From positions 248,001 to 312,000 of the forward strand of contig NZ_CALGPC010000009.1 of NCBI RefSeq assembly GCF_937960835.1: DNA of 64,000 nucleotides, read 5' to 3'. Shown here one piece after another: positions 40,631 to 50,612 of the stretch. Each line of letters begins with the position of its first letter. The stretch's first letter is position 1. The position numbers and the translations under genes were made by a program. The notes under the pieces are model-generated. The model was not told the DNA's origin. It ran no database searches and saw only the letters and a list, made by a program, of their open reading frames with translations. This stretch comes from an uncultured Ferrovibrio sp. (GTDB taxonomy: Bacteria; Pseudomonadota; Alphaproteobacteria; Ferrovibrionales; Ferrovibrionaceae).

Positions 40631-42568
40631 ATGGCCACATCAAGCAGCGTCGACAATCCGGTTACCGCCGTCGATGACCGTTACGTCATCGCCAAGGGCG
40701 AGACCAAGTATTTCAGCACCCGCTATCTGACCTGGAACGACAAGGGCGCCGATGGTGGTCTGAAGGTCACCACGGTCAGCGCCACCAGCAAGGCCGGCGT
40801 GAAGATCGAGACCTGGTCGGATGGCACCGTCATCTACCGGCCCAAGCCCGGCTGGGAAGGCGTTGACAGCATCGAATACACGCTCGTCGATGCCAATGGC
40901 AGCACCGATACCGGCACCGTCTTCATTCAGGTCGGCAATGCCCCCGCGCCAGCGCCCGAGCCGTCGCCTGCGCCGAGCCAGCCCTCCACCGGCAAAGGCA
41001 ATCCCGTCACTGCCGGCGATGACCGATGGACCATCGCCAGGGACGAAGTGAAATACTTCAACGACAGCCACCTGCTGTTCAACGACAAGGCGCCCGATGG
41101 TGGCCTCAAGGTCGCTGCAATCGACAATGTCACGGCATCCGGCGCCAGGCTGGAGAAGCTTGCCAATGGCACGGTGATCTACCGCCCGCTGAAGGGCTGG
41201 GAAGGCACTGACAGCTTCACCTACACGATCACCGATGCCGATGGCAGCACGGATACCGCCACCGTCACCATCAAGGTCGGCAGCGGCACAGCAACGCCGG
41301 CCCCGACTCCCACGCCGACGCCGACACCCACGCCAACGCCCGGCAACAGCATCACCGGCACCAAAGCGTCCGACACGCTGAACGGCACGGCAGGCAACGA
41401 CACGATCAGCGGTCTTGCCGGCAATGACGTGCTGAATGGCAATGGCGGCGACGATGTGCTGATCGGCGGGCCGGGCCGCGACCAGCTCAACGGCGGCGCC
41501 GGCAATGACACTGCCTCCTACGCTGATGCGGCCGGTTCGATCACCGCGGATCTTGCCACCGGCGTGGCGACCCAGGCTGTCCGCATCATGGCGATGGGCG
41601 ATTCCCACACCTATGGCATGATCGGCTACACCAATAACGAAACCAGCGGCGGCTATCGCAGCCTGCTGGCTGACAAGCTGAAGGGCGCCGGCCTGAAATT
41701 CGATTTCGTCGGCAGCCAGAACAGCGGTCCGGCAGGCTACGACAATCAGCATGAAGGCTATAACGGCTGGCAGTCGAACCAGCTGAATGACATCGCCGCC
41801 AAGGCGCTCGCCGATCACAAGCCGGATGTCATTCTGCTGATCTCGGGCAGCAACGACGCCAAGATGGATTCGGTCGCGACGATGAAGGCCGATCTCAGCA
41901 AGCTGCTTGATACGATCTATGCCAATTCACCCGACACGCAGATCCTGCTCGGCACCCTGCCGCCGCCGCGGCCGGAAAATGTCGCCAACATCCCGCCCTC
42001 GAAGGTGGCGGAATATAACGCGCAGCTTCCCAGCCTCGTCGCCACCAAGGCGGCGGGCGGCATGAAGATCAAGCTGGTCGACAACAGCAATCTGAACCTC
42101 AGCGACGTGCGTCCGCTCGGCGGCGACTGGGGCGTGCATCTGAACGACCAGGGCTATGAGAAGCTGGCTGGCAACTGGTTCAACGCGCTCAAATCCCTCG
42201 GCGTGGAACAGAATACCATTGCCGCCAACCGCGACACGCTGTCCAGCATCGAGAACCTGACCGGCTCGGCGCAGAACGACATCCTGCGCGGCGACGGCAA
42301 TGCCAATGTGCTGAACGGCAATGGCGGCAACGACCAGCTATGGGGCGGCGGTGGCGCCGACACCTTCCTGTTCCTGAAAGGCAAGGGCGGCCACGACAAG
42401 ATCCTCGATTTCAACCGCGCCGAAGGCGACAAGCTGAAGACCGATTACACCCTGGCCGATATCAAGGGCTGGGGGACCAACACGCTGACCTTCGATACGG
42501 CCTCGACGCAACCGGAATCGGTGCAGTCGAACCATATCTGGGCGCAGTCGGACCTTCTGTTCCTGTAA
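40631..42568 (+). CDS. RTX protein with nested SGNH esterase domain
   Basis: A 645-residue acidic protein without signal peptide, probably secreted by a type I system. Residues 8-101 and 124-217 are tandem Ig/cadherin-like repeats (DDRYVIAKGETKYF and DDRWTIARDEVKYF). A PTPTPT linker follows (223-238). RTX nonapeptides occur at 247-292 (GTAGNDTISGLAGNDVLNGN) and again at 545-580. Between them, after the RTX-module strand ASYADAAGSITADLATG and before the continuation NRDTLSSIENLTGS, sits an SGNH hydrolase: nucleophile Ser325 in MGDSHTYG, block III GSNDA (406-410), and His503 in GDWGVHLND. The aspartate is four rather than three residues before that His. Product likely an extracellular esterase; substrate unknown. 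Confidence 0.82.
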   Translation: MATSSSVDNPVTAVDDRYVIAKGETKYFSTRYLTWNDKGADGGLKVTTVSATSKAGVKIETWSDGTVIYRPKPGWEGVDSIEYTLVDANGSTDTGTVFIQVGNAPAPAPEPSPAPSQPSTGKGNPVTAGDDRWTIARDEVKYFNDSHLLFNDKAPDGGLKVAAIDNVTASGARLEKLANGTVIYRPLKGWEGTDSFTYTITDADGSTDTATVTIKVGSGTATPAPTPTPTPTPTPTPGNSITGTKASDTLNGTAGNDTISGLAGNDVLNGNGGDDVLIGGPGRDQLNGGAGNDTASYADAAGSITADLATGVATQAVRIMAMGDSHTYGMIGYTNNETSGGYRSLLADKLKGAGLKFDFVGSQNSGPAGYDNQHEGYNGWQSNQLNDIAAKALADHKPDVILLISGSNDAKMDSVATMKADLSKLLDTIYANSPDTQILLGTLPPPRPENVANIPPSKVAEYNAQLPSLVATKAAGGMKIKLVDNSNLNLSDVRPLGGDWGVHLNDQGYEKLAGNWFNALKSLGVEQNTIAANRDTLSSIENLTGSAQNDILRGDGNANVLNGNGGNDQLWGGGGADTFLFLKGKGGHDKILDFNRAEGDKLKTDYTLADIKGWGTNTLTFDTASTQPESVQSNHIWAQSDLLFL

Positions 42569-42588
42569 TGCTGCATTGAAAAAGCGAC

Positions 42589-42613
42589 GGCGGGCGGTGT
42601 TGCACCGCCCGCC
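42589..42613 (-). terminator. Terminator between RTX gene and amidohydrolase
   Basis: Perfect 11-bp stem (GGCGGGCGGTG / CACCGCCCGCC) with a three-base loop. On the minus strand it is followed by GTCGCTTTTTC, so it terminates the amidohydrolase gene; on the plus strand the hairpin follows the RTX stop but has no T run. Confidence 0.75.
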
Positions 42614-42647
42614 GCACTGAACGCAGCGAAAAAGCTGCGCTGAACGA

Positions 42648-43898
42648 TTACACCGCCGCCTTCGACAGGCCCGGCAGGCCTGCGGCGCGTAGACCGCCGG
42701 CCATCAGCGGCAGGGCGCTGCCTGCCGGCAAGCCGCCGGAGAAAACCGCACGATGGTTCTTGCGGTCGGCAGCCTTGCTGATGTCCTCGACCGGATTGCC
42801 ATCCACCAGCAGGAAGTCCGCCTGCGCGCCTTCCTTGATCACGCCATGCGAGGGCAGGTCGCACAGATCGGCAGCGTTGCTTGTGCCCGCCCGCAGGGCG
42901 TCCAGCGGCGTCATGCCGCCTTCGACCATGTATTTCAGCTCCATGGCATTCTCGCCATGCAGGTTGAACGGCGTGCCCGCATCGGTGCCCATCGCCACCT
43001 TGCCGCCGGCATCGACGAAGCGCTTGAAGTTGCGCTTGTGGATCTCAAAGACGCGCTGCGCCTTCTCCACCGCCCAGGCCGGGATGCCCTTGTCGGCGTT
43101 CTTGACGATGTTCAAGACGGCGGCCAGCGTCGGCACCAGGAAGGTGCCGCGCTCCAGCATCGCCTTCAGGCACTCGTCATCCATGAAGATGCCATGCTCG
43201 ATGGAGCTGACACCGCCCAGCACGGCATTGAGAATGCCCTCCGCGCCCTGCGCATGGCTGGCTGAGCGCTTGCGGAAGCGGCGTGCCTCGGCAAGGCCGG
43301 CCGCCATTTCCTCGCGCGTGTAATGCGCATCTTCCGGATCGACACCCGGGGTCATCACGCCGCCGGTAGCCATGATCTTGATCACATCGGCGCCGGCATG
43401 GATCTGCTCACGCACCGCCTTGACCACTTCATCCACGCCATCGGCCACCCGGCCGGTGCGGTTGCCATGGCCGCCGGTCATGCAGATGATCTTGCCCGAG
43501 GCGCGGATCACCGGCCCGGTGAACTCACCGCGCTTGATGGCATCGCGCACGCTCAGCTCGATATAATCCTTGCCGCCGCAATCGCGCACCGCGACGATGC
43601 CGCTGCGCAGCGTCAGTTGCGCGCGCTCCAGGGTTTTCAGCGTCAGCTGCGCCGCGCTCAGCTTCGACTGCGCGGTGCCCGGATCGGCTTCGCCGCCCAT
43701 GGTGAGATGCACATGGCAGTCGATCAGGCCCGGCATCAGGGTGCCGCCGGTCGTATCGACGGTCTCACCGGCAAAGCCGGCAAACTCGCCGGCCGGCGCC
43801 ACCTTCACCACCCGGCCATTTTCGACCAGCACGCCGAAACCCGGCTGCGGCGCCTTGTGACCATCAAATACGAATCCGCCAATGAATAATGTGGGCAT
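42648..43898 (-). CDS. Amidohydrolase of the imidazolonepropionase-like group
   Basis: A 416-residue metal-dependent amidohydrolase. The metal motif LMPGLIDCHVHLTMGG, lysine region DVIKIMATGGVMTPGVDPED, the downstream histidines SASHAQGAEG and SSIEHGIFMDDE, and Asp in MGTDAGTPFNLHGEN fit the superfamily group containing Xaa-Pro dipeptidases and similar. No signal peptide. Substrate not predictable. It has its own terminator and is followed on the opposite strand by the RTX gene. Confidence 0.87.
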   Translation of the reverse strand: MPTLFIGGFVFDGHKAPQPGFGVLVENGRVVKVAPAGEFAGFAGETVDTTGGTLMPGLIDCHVHLTMGGEADPGTAQSKLSAAQLTLKTLERAQLTLRSGIVAVRDCGGKDYIELSVRDAIKRGEFTGPVIRASGKIICMTGGHGNRTGRVADGVDEVVKAVREQIHAGADVIKIMATGGVMTPGVDPEDAHYTREEMAAGLAEARRFRKRSASHAQGAEGILNAVLGGVSSIEHGIFMDDECLKAMLERGTFLVPTLAAVLNIVKNADKGIPAWAVEKAQRVFEIHKRNFKRFVDAGGKVAMGTDAGTPFNLHGENAMELKYMVEGGMTPLDALRAGTSNAADLCDLPSHGVIKEGAQADFLLVDGNPVEDISKAADRKNHRAVFSGGLPAGSALPLMAGGLRAAGLPGLSKAAV

Positions 43899-44302
43899 TT
43901 CCTGGGACTTTCCTGGTCGCGAAACAAAAACGGGAGGCTGCAGGTTGGCGCGGCGCGGCCATGTTGGTCAATAGAAATCCGTATGCGGATGCTCGTCGCA
44001 GGACTGCACGCGGGGCGCGAAGCAGCCCCGTGGAACCGCGACCTTTGCTGGGGGATGAAATGATCGCTGCTGACACCATGTTGTCAGCGGTGCCGCGGTA
44101 GAAAGCGATATCCGCAAAGGCCGGCGGGCTGCGGGTTTTCCAGGCTGGGATGACCCAAGTCATATCACGCCTTGGCCACATTTCCGCCGTCTGCCGCGGT
44201 CTAGCTTCGCGGTTATGACCGGCCCCAAGCAGCCGGAACAAAAACCCAGTCAAGGATGTTGGTTCGGTGCCGCGCGGTACCGCCAAGAAATGGAGACCAA
44301 GG
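43899..44302. other. Divergent control region before egtB
   Basis: About 400 bases between the amidohydrolase and egtB, with no intact gene. It must hold both promoters. Open frames here are GC-rich and lack family features. The AAGG site of egtB is at its right edge. Confidence 0.45.
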
Positions 44303-45736
44303 ATGAACGAAACCCTGGCGCTCGGGACCAGCACGGATCACCCCGTCTCGGAGCATATTGCGCCAGATCGCGTCGGATCAGATCGCACAGGAGCGGACAC
44401 ACCCCCTTCCAGTTCACGTTCCGCGACAGATAATCCGTCTTCTGCCAGCACGACGCTGTTCAGCGACGCCTATGGCCGCGACACGCGGGCGGCCTTGCTG
44501 CGCGGCTATCGCGCGGTGCGGCAGCTGACCGAAAAGCTGGCCGCGCCGCTGTCGCCGGAAGACCAGTGCCTGCAATCGATGCCCGATGCCAGCCCGACCA
44601 AGTGGCATCGCGCGCATACCGCCTGGTTCTTCGAAACCTTCCTGCTGCAGCCCTACCTGCCCGGCTACTGCGTTTTCGATGAGCATTTCGCTTATCTGTT
44701 CAATTCCTATTACGAAGCTTTGGGCGCACGGCATCCGCGGCCGGAACGTGGCATCCTGAGCCGTCCGACTACCGGCGCGATTGCGCAATACCGCCGTTAT
44801 GTCGATGCGGCGATGACCGAGCTGATCAGCCAGGCCGACGATGCCATCCTGGAAACCATCGCGCCGCTGCTGGCGCTGGGCCTTGCGCATGAGCAACAGC
44901 ATCAGGAACTCATCCTCACCGACATCAAGCACGCCTTTTCGCGGCATCCCTACGCGCCGGCCTATCAGCCGCCGCAGAGTTTCACCCGCGAACCAGCGCC
45001 GGCGCTGGACTTCATCCGCTTCGAGGGCGGCATCGTCGAAATCGGCCATGACGGCCATGGTTTTGCCTTCGACAACGAGCAGCCGCGCCATCCGGTGATT
45101 CTGCAGCCCTTCCGCATCGCATCGCGGCCGATCACCTGCGGCGAGTATCTCGCCTTCATGGAAGATGGCGGCTATCGCCGGCCCGAGCTTTGGCTGTCCG
45201 ACGGCTGGGCCCTGTGCCAGGCGGAAAACTGGCAGGCGCCGCTCTACTGGTCGCAGGACAAGCGCGGCTACTGGCAGATCTTCACCTTGAACGGACGCCG
45301 CGCCATCGATCCGGCCGAGCCGGTCTGCCATGTCTCCTTCTACGAAGCGGCCGCCTTCGCCACCTGGGCCGGCAAGCGCCTGCCGACCGAGGCGGAATGG
45401 GAACATGCCGCCAGCTCGCCGCAGCGCCGCGCGCATGGCAATTTCCTGGATCATACGCATCCGCATCCGCGCACGGTGCAGGCGCCCGATGGCGTCCTGC
45501 AGATGTTCGGCGAAGTCTGGGAATGGACCCGCTCGTCCTACGAGCCTTATCCCGGCTATCGCCCGGCGCCTGGCGCCATCGGCGAATATAACGGCAAGTT
45601 CATGATCGGGCAGATGGTGCTGCGCGGGGGCTCCTGCGCCACGCCGCGCGGTCATGTGCGGCCCAGCTACCGCAACTTCTTCCCGCCAGCTGCGCGCTGG
45701 CAATTCTCCGGCATTCGCTTAGCGGACGACGCCTAG
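44303..45736 (+). CDS. egtB: Ergothioneine biosynthesis protein EgtB
   Basis: A 477-residue non-heme iron enzyme that joins hercynine with gamma-glutamylcysteine or cysteine through sulfoxide formation. The N-terminal DinB-like domain has the iron-binding His in SPTKWHRAHTAWFFE and HEQQHQE (HxxxHxE). The C-terminal formylglycine-generating-enzyme-like domain has GEYLAFMEDGGYRRPELWLSDGW, split as GEYLAFMEDGGYRR and ELWLSDGW, KRLPTEAEWEHAA and FGEVWEWTRSSY. The first 50 residues are low-complexity and poorly conserved. Operon with egtD, 13 bases downstream. Confidence 0.93.
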   Translation: MNETLALGTSTDHPVSEHIAPDRVGSDRTGADTPPSSSRSATDNPSSASTTLFSDAYGRDTRAALLRGYRAVRQLTEKLAAPLSPEDQCLQSMPDASPTKWHRAHTAWFFETFLLQPYLPGYCVFDEHFAYLFNSYYEALGARHPRPERGILSRPTTGAIAQYRRYVDAAMTELISQADDAILETIAPLLALGLAHEQQHQELILTDIKHAFSRHPYAPAYQPPQSFTREPAPALDFIRFEGGIVEIGHDGHGFAFDNEQPRHPVILQPFRIASRPITCGEYLAFMEDGGYRRPELWLSDGWALCQAENWQAPLYWSQDKRGYWQIFTLNGRRAIDPAEPVCHVSFYEAAAFATWAGKRLPTEAEWEHAASSPQRRAHGNFLDHTHPHPRTVQAPDGVLQMFGEVWEWTRSSYEPYPGYRPAPGAIGEYNGKFMIGQMVLRGGSCATPRGHVRPSYRNFFPPAARWQFSGIRLADDA

Positions 45737-45749
45737 ACAAGAGGTCACG

Positions 45750-46751
45750 ATGACGATGCTCGCCCTGCGGCAACACGCCGACACCTTGCCCTTGCAGCCG
45801 GCTCGCGACTTTGCCACCGACGTCCACGAAGGATTGCGCGGCTGGCCGAAAGCCATTCCATCGAAGTATTTCTACGACGACGAAGGCTCTCGTCTCTTCG
45901 AGAAGATCTGTGAATTGCCGGAATACTATCCGACCCGCACCGAGCTGAAGCTGCTGCAGGACAACGCGCCCGCCATTGCCGAGATCATCGGCCCGGATGT
46001 CGAGCTGATCGAATTCGGTGCCGGCGCCGCGCGCAAGGTGCGTCTTTTGCTGGATGCGCTGATCCGCCCGCGCGCCTATCTGCCCATCGACATCTCCGGC
46101 CCGCATCTGACCGCAGCCGTCAAGGCGCTTGCCGCTGATTATCCGCATATCGCGGTGAAACCGGTGCCGGGCGATTACACCGCGCCGCTGCGCCTGCCGC
46201 AGCCGCAGAAAGGTGCTGCGCGCCGCGTCTGCTTTTTCCCAGGCTCCACCATCGGCAATTTCACGCCGGAGGAGGCGCATAGCTTCCTGCGCCATGCCGC
46301 GCGGATGCTGTCGAACGATGCCAAGCAGGGCGGTCTGACCTCGCCGGGCGGATTGCTGATCGGCGTCGATCTGGTGAAGTCGCCGGACATCCTGCATGCC
46401 GCCTATAACGATTCCGCTGGCGTGACGGCGGCCTTCAACCTCAACCTGCTGCACCGGATCAACCGCGAACTGGGCGGTGATTTTAAGGTCGACCGCTTCG
46501 CCCATTACGCTTTCTACCAGCCGCATCTGCGGCGCGTGGAAATGCACCTGGTCAGCCTGGCGGCGCAGACCGTGCGGATTGGCGAGGCGTCTTATGAATT
46601 CTCGGAAGGCGAGTCGATCCATACCGAGAATTCCTACAAATACACGCTGGCCGGTTTCCGCTACATGGCCGAGCAGGCGGGCTTCCGCCCCAGCGCCGTC
46701 TGGTGCGATCCGGACCGCCTGTTCAGCCTGCATTGGCTGACACTGGCGTAA
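45750..46751 (+). CDS. egtD: L-histidine N-alpha-methyltransferase EgtD
   Basis: A 333-residue SAM-dependent enzyme that trimethylates histidine to hercynine, the first step of ergothioneine synthesis. The motifs PSKYFYDDEGSRLFEKIC, ELPEYYPTRTE, EFGAGAARKVRLLLDAL (SAM), LPIDISGPHL, FFPGSTIGNF and IHTENSYKY are diagnostic. GAGGTCACG lies before the ATG. It is convergent with the ABC exporter operon, only three bases from the next stop. Confidence 0.94.
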   Translation: MTMLALRQHADTLPLQPARDFATDVHEGLRGWPKAIPSKYFYDDEGSRLFEKICELPEYYPTRTELKLLQDNAPAIAEIIGPDVELIEFGAGAARKVRLLLDALIRPRAYLPIDISGPHLTAAVKALAADYPHIAVKPVPGDYTAPLRLPQPQKGAARRVCFFPGSTIGNFTPEEAHSFLRHAARMLSNDAKQGGLTSPGGLLIGVDLVKSPDILHAAYNDSAGVTAAFNLNLLHRINRELGGDFKVDRFAHYAFYQPHLRRVEMHLVSLAAQTVRIGEASYEFSEGESIHTENSYKYTLAGFRYMAEQAGFRPSAVWCDPDRLFSLHWLTLA

Positions 46752-46754
46752 TGC

Positions 46755-47879
46755 TTACTGCTGCTGCGCCAGAAAACTGCGGAAGCGGATCAGACTGAAG
46801 GCGAAGAAGCTCGCGCCGATGGCGAGGATTGCCGCCAGCGCCGGCCAGACCACATCCAGGCCGGCGCCGCGCATCAACACTGCCTGTGCTACCGCGACAT
46901 AATGCTTGGTGGGCAGAAACTGCACGGCGGCATGCAGCCATTGCGGCATCGCCTCGATCGGCGTCAGCGCGCCCGACAGCATGGTCATCGGCATCAAAAT
47001 CAGCATGAACAGCAGCGCAAACTGCGCCATCGACCGCGCAATGGTGGCGAGAAAGATGCCAAGCGAGGTCGCGAAGAACAGGTAGATCACAGAACTGGCG
47101 AGAAATAGCCAGAGCGAGCCCGCCACCGGCATCCCAAGCAGCATGCGCACCACGCCATACATCGAGACCAGGCTGAGCGCCAGGATGATGCCGCCATTGG
47201 CGAGAATCTTGGCCAGCATGATCTCGGCGGCGCGCACCGGCATGACCAGCAGATGCTCAAGCGTGCCGCGCTCCCGCTCGCGGATCAGTGCCGCGCCCGC
47301 CAGCAGGATGCCCAGCATGTTGATCACCTCGATCAGCGCCATGGTGCCGGAGAACCACACCGAGTTCAGCGACTGATTGAAGGCGATGCGGACCTGCACA
47401 CTCACCGCATCGGCCTCAGCCTTGCCTTCGCGGCGCAGGAAACGGCCCACCTCGTCGCTGATGATCGACTGGATGTAATTTGATCCGATCCCCGCCTGCA
47501 TCATCGCGGTCGCATCGATCAGCACCTGCAGCACCGGTCGGCGGCCCGCCAGGATATCGGCCTGGAAATCGGGTGGAATGTCCAGCACGAAAGTATAGCG
47601 CGCCTGGTCCATCGCCTCGTCCACTGCATCGGCGGCAAGCGCCACCGGTTTCTGGAAGCGCGGCGGCAGGAAGGCATCGGCGATCTGCTGCGACAAGGCC
47701 GAACGGTCCTCATCGACGATGCCGACCGAGGCGCGTACCAGATCGTGCGAGACGCCGGTGGCCTGGCTGTAGACCATCAGGCTGAAGGCGTAAAGCATGA
47801 AGACGAACAGCACGCGGTCGCGCAGCAGGCTGACCAGTTCCTTGCGGCACAGCGTCCAGATGTTGCGCAGCGACAGCAT
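46755..47879 (-). CDS. ABC-2 type permease (YhhJ-like)
   Basis: A 374-residue inner-membrane permease with the ABC-2 layout: one N-terminal helix (VLFVFMLYAFSLMVYS), a large periplasmic domain and five or six C-terminal helices with the motif LIRERERGTLEHLLVMPVRAAEI, shown as RERERGTLEHLLVMPV. It follows RbbA-like on the same strand by two bases and completes the yhiI-rbbA-yhhJ type exporter. Cargo unknown. Confidence 0.88.
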   Translation of the reverse strand: MLSLRNIWTLCRKELVSLLRDRVLFVFMLYAFSLMVYSQATGVSHDLVRASVGIVDEDRSALSQQIADAFLPPRFQKPVALAADAVDEAMDQARYTFVLDIPPDFQADILAGRRPVLQVLIDATAMMQAGIGSNYIQSIISDEVGRFLRREGKAEADAVSVQVRIAFNQSLNSVWFSGTMALIEVINMLGILLAGAALIRERERGTLEHLLVMPVRAAEIMLAKILANGGIILALSLVSMYGVVRMLLGMPVAGSLWLFLASSVIYLFFATSLGIFLATIARSMAQFALLFMLILMPMTMLSGALTPIEAMPQWLHAAVQFLPTKHYVAVAQAVLMRGAGLDVVWPALAAILAIGASFFAFSLIRFRSFLAQQQ

Positions 47880-47881
47880 CC

Positions 47882-50602
47882 TCAGCGCTCCTGCTTGCGC
47901 AGAAAGACGAAGGCCAGCGCCAGCAGGACCGGCCAGAACAGCGCGGTGCTGGCAATGAAGGGCAGCAATTCAGACACCGACAGGCCCTTGCTGAAGGCGC
48001 CGAGGCTGGTACGCAGGAAATAGGTGGCGGGGAACAACGCACCGATCAGGCGAGCGCCGCCCTCCAGGCTGGAAACCGGCTGCAGCAGGCCGGAGAAATG
48101 CACCGTCGGCATGATGGTCAGCACCGAAGTGCCGAACAGCGCCGCCACCTGGCTGCGGGTAAAGCTGGAGGTAAACAGGCCAATCGCGGTGCTGGCCAGC
48201 ACATAAAAGAAGCCGCCGATCAGCAGTCCGGCCAGGCTGCCCTTCAGCGGCACATGAAACACCGTCACCGCCATGACGATCAGCAGCAGCAGGTTGATAT
48301 AAGCCAGTGCCACATAGGGCATCTGCTTGCCCAGCAGGAATTCCAGCTTGCTGACCGGGGTGACGTAAAGATTGGTGATCGAGCCGCGTTCGCGCTCGGC
48401 CACCACGCCCAAAGTGGCAAGAATGGCCGGGATCAGCATCAGCATCATCGCAAACAGCGCCGGCACCATCGCATCAAGGCTGCGGAAGGCCTGGTTGTAG
48501 CGGAAGCGCGTGGCGATCTCGGCCACTGATGACAGCGTAATGCCGGCCTGCTCGGCGGCATTGGCGACGAACTGGCGATGCGCGGCGGCGACATAACCCT
48601 CGATGGTCTCGGCGCGGAACGGCATGCCGCCATCGATCCAGATCGAAAGTTCCGTGGCGCGCCCGCGCCGCAGATCGGCGCCGAAATCGGGCGGTATCTC
48701 AATGGCCAGCGCGATCTCGTTGGCACGCAGGCGCCGGACCAACTCCGCGGAATCCGCCACATCCGCGCGGCGCAGGAAATAGCTTGAGGATTCATATTCC
48801 TCGATATAGGCGCGGCTTTCCGGCGTCTGGTCGCGGTCCAATACCGCAAAGGCGATATTCTCGACATCGAAGGTGATGCCGTAACCGAAAACCAGCATCA
48901 GCAGCAGCGTGCCGAACAGGGCAAAGGCCAGACGGATCGGGTCGCGCCACAATTCCAGGCCCTCGCGCCAGGCGTAGGCAAAGCAGCGGCGTGGCGAAAA
49001 GAGCGAGCGTCTTGCCGGCACTGAAGCGGCAGTTGCCATCTCTATTTCAGGCAGGGCCTGCACCGCCGCGCGCCCGCCAAGCTCCATATAGGCAATGAAG
49101 GTCTCTTCCAGTGTCGCGGCATGCTGCGCCCGCTGAAGCTCAGCCGGCGCGCCGGAGGCAATGATCCGGCCAGCATGCATGAAGGCGACACGGTCACAGC
49201 GCGCGGCTTCGGCCATGTAATGGGTGGAGATGAAGATGGTCACGCCGCGCTCGCGCGACAGACGGGTTAGATCCTGCCAGAACACCGCGCGGGCCACCGG
49301 ATCGACGCCCGAAGTCGGCTCATCCAGGATCAGGATTTCGGGGTCGTGGATGATTGCGGTGGCCAGCGACAGACGCTGGCGTACGCCAAGCGGCAGGGAA
49401 TCCGCAATCGTATCGAGACAGGCGACCAGTTCGAACCGCTCCGCCAAGACTGCAATACGGTTCGCCGCATCCGCCTCGTCAATGCCATAGAGCGATGCAT
49501 GCAAGGTCAGATTCTGACGCACGGTCAACTCACCATAGAGCGAGAAGCTCTGCGCCATATAGCCAATGCGGCGGCGCAGAGCGAAATCGCCGCCCGCCAC
49601 CGGTTCGCCGAACAGCTTGCCTTCACCCTCGCTGGCCGGCAGCAGGCCGGTCAGCATTTTCATGGTCGTGGTCTTGCCGCAGCCGTTCGATCCGAGAAAG
49701 CCGAAAATCTCGCCGCGCCGGATGGCGAGATCGACGTGATCGACTGCGGTGAAGTCGCCGAACCGCCGCGTCAAGCCATGCGCCTCGATCACCACCGGCG
49801 CCGGCCCATCGTCCAGGGGCGGCGGCGCGCCATTGCCGCTCAGCGCCGCCCGCCGTTCTGGCGGCAGCAGGGCGATATAGGCCGCCTCCAGGCTCTCCGT
49901 CTGCGTGCGCCGCCGCAATTCGTCAGGCGCACCTTCGGCCAGGATGCGGCCGCGGTCGATCATCGCCACATGGTCGAAACGCTCGGCTTCGTCCATGGTC
50001 GAGGTAGCGACCAGCAAAGCCAGATGCGGCCGGCTGCGCTGGACGGCGGCGATCAGATCCCAGAATTGCCGGCGCGAGAGCGGATCAACGCCGGTGGTCG
50101 GCTCATCGAGGATCAGCAGATCCGGATCGTGCACCAGCGCGCAGCACAGGCCGAGCTTCTGCTTCATGCCGCCGGACAGTTTCTGCATCGCCCGGTCGGC
50201 GAAAGGCGCAAGGCCGGTCGCTTCCAATAGCTGCGGGATGCGCCGCGCCTCCTCGGCGCCGTCATGACCGAACAGACGGGCGAAGAAGGCGATGTTCTCG
50301 CGCACCGACAGGCTGGGATAGAGATTGCGGCCCAGCCCCTGCGGCATATAGGCGATGCGCGGCTGCACATTCATGCGCGCCCATTGGTCCGACAGATCGG
50401 CCCCCAATGCTGAAATCTGGCCGCTCTGCATCTTTTTTACGCCAGCGGCCAGCGCCAGCAGAGTCGACTTGCCGACCCCATCGGGGCCCACCACGGCCAG
50501 CGAGCGGCCAGGCTCCAGCGACAGCGCGATATTCTCCAGCGCAACCAGCTTGCCGTAGCGATGGCTGACGCCTTCGATCCGCAGGCCAGCCGTCGCGGTC
50601 AT
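47882..50602 (-). CDS. RbbA-like fused ABC ATPase-ATPase-permease
   Basis: A 906-residue protein with two ABC ATPase domains and a C-terminal ABC-2 permease. The first ATPase has VVGPDGVGKSTLLALAAG, with D replacing the usual N and V the usual A, and signature LSGGMKQKLGLCCAL; Walker B LLILDEPTTGVD. The second has GSNGCGKTTTMKML and LILDEPTSGVD. The membrane part has RFRYNQAF and ERERGSITNLYVTPV. It matches the E. coli RbbA/YhiH architecture. Central gene of a HlyD-RbbA-permease operon. Confidence 0.92.
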   Translation of the reverse strand: MTATAGLRIEGVSHRYGKLVALENIALSLEPGRSLAVVGPDGVGKSTLLALAAGVKKMQSGQISALGADLSDQWARMNVQPRIAYMPQGLGRNLYPSLSVRENIAFFARLFGHDGAEEARRIPQLLEATGLAPFADRAMQKLSGGMKQKLGLCCALVHDPDLLILDEPTTGVDPLSRRQFWDLIAAVQRSRPHLALLVATSTMDEAERFDHVAMIDRGRILAEGAPDELRRRTQTESLEAAYIALLPPERRAALSGNGAPPPLDDGPAPVVIEAHGLTRRFGDFTAVDHVDLAIRRGEIFGFLGSNGCGKTTTMKMLTGLLPASEGEGKLFGEPVAGGDFALRRRIGYMAQSFSLYGELTVRQNLTLHASLYGIDEADAANRIAVLAERFELVACLDTIADSLPLGVRQRLSLATAIIHDPEILILDEPTSGVDPVARAVFWQDLTRLSRERGVTIFISTHYMAEAARCDRVAFMHAGRIIASGAPAELQRAQHAATLEETFIAYMELGGRAAVQALPEIEMATAASVPARRSLFSPRRCFAYAWREGLELWRDPIRLAFALFGTLLLMLVFGYGITFDVENIAFAVLDRDQTPESRAYIEEYESSSYFLRRADVADSAELVRRLRANEIALAIEIPPDFGADLRRGRATELSIWIDGGMPFRAETIEGYVAAAHRQFVANAAEQAGITLSSVAEIATRFRYNQAFRSLDAMVPALFAMMLMLIPAILATLGVVAERERGSITNLYVTPVSKLEFLLGKQMPYVALAYINLLLLIVMAVTVFHVPLKGSLAGLLIGGFFYVLASTAIGLFTSSFTRSQVAALFGTSVLTIMPTVHFSGLLQPVSSLEGGARLIGALFPATYFLRTSLGAFSKGLSVSELLPFIASTALFWPVLLALAFVFLRKQER

Positions 50603-50612
50603 CGCATCGCCC

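Noticed and set aside
41281..41340. CRISPR or minisatellite-like repeat (ACGCCGACG units)
   Set aside because: It codes for the PTPTPT linker of the RTX protein and has no spacers.
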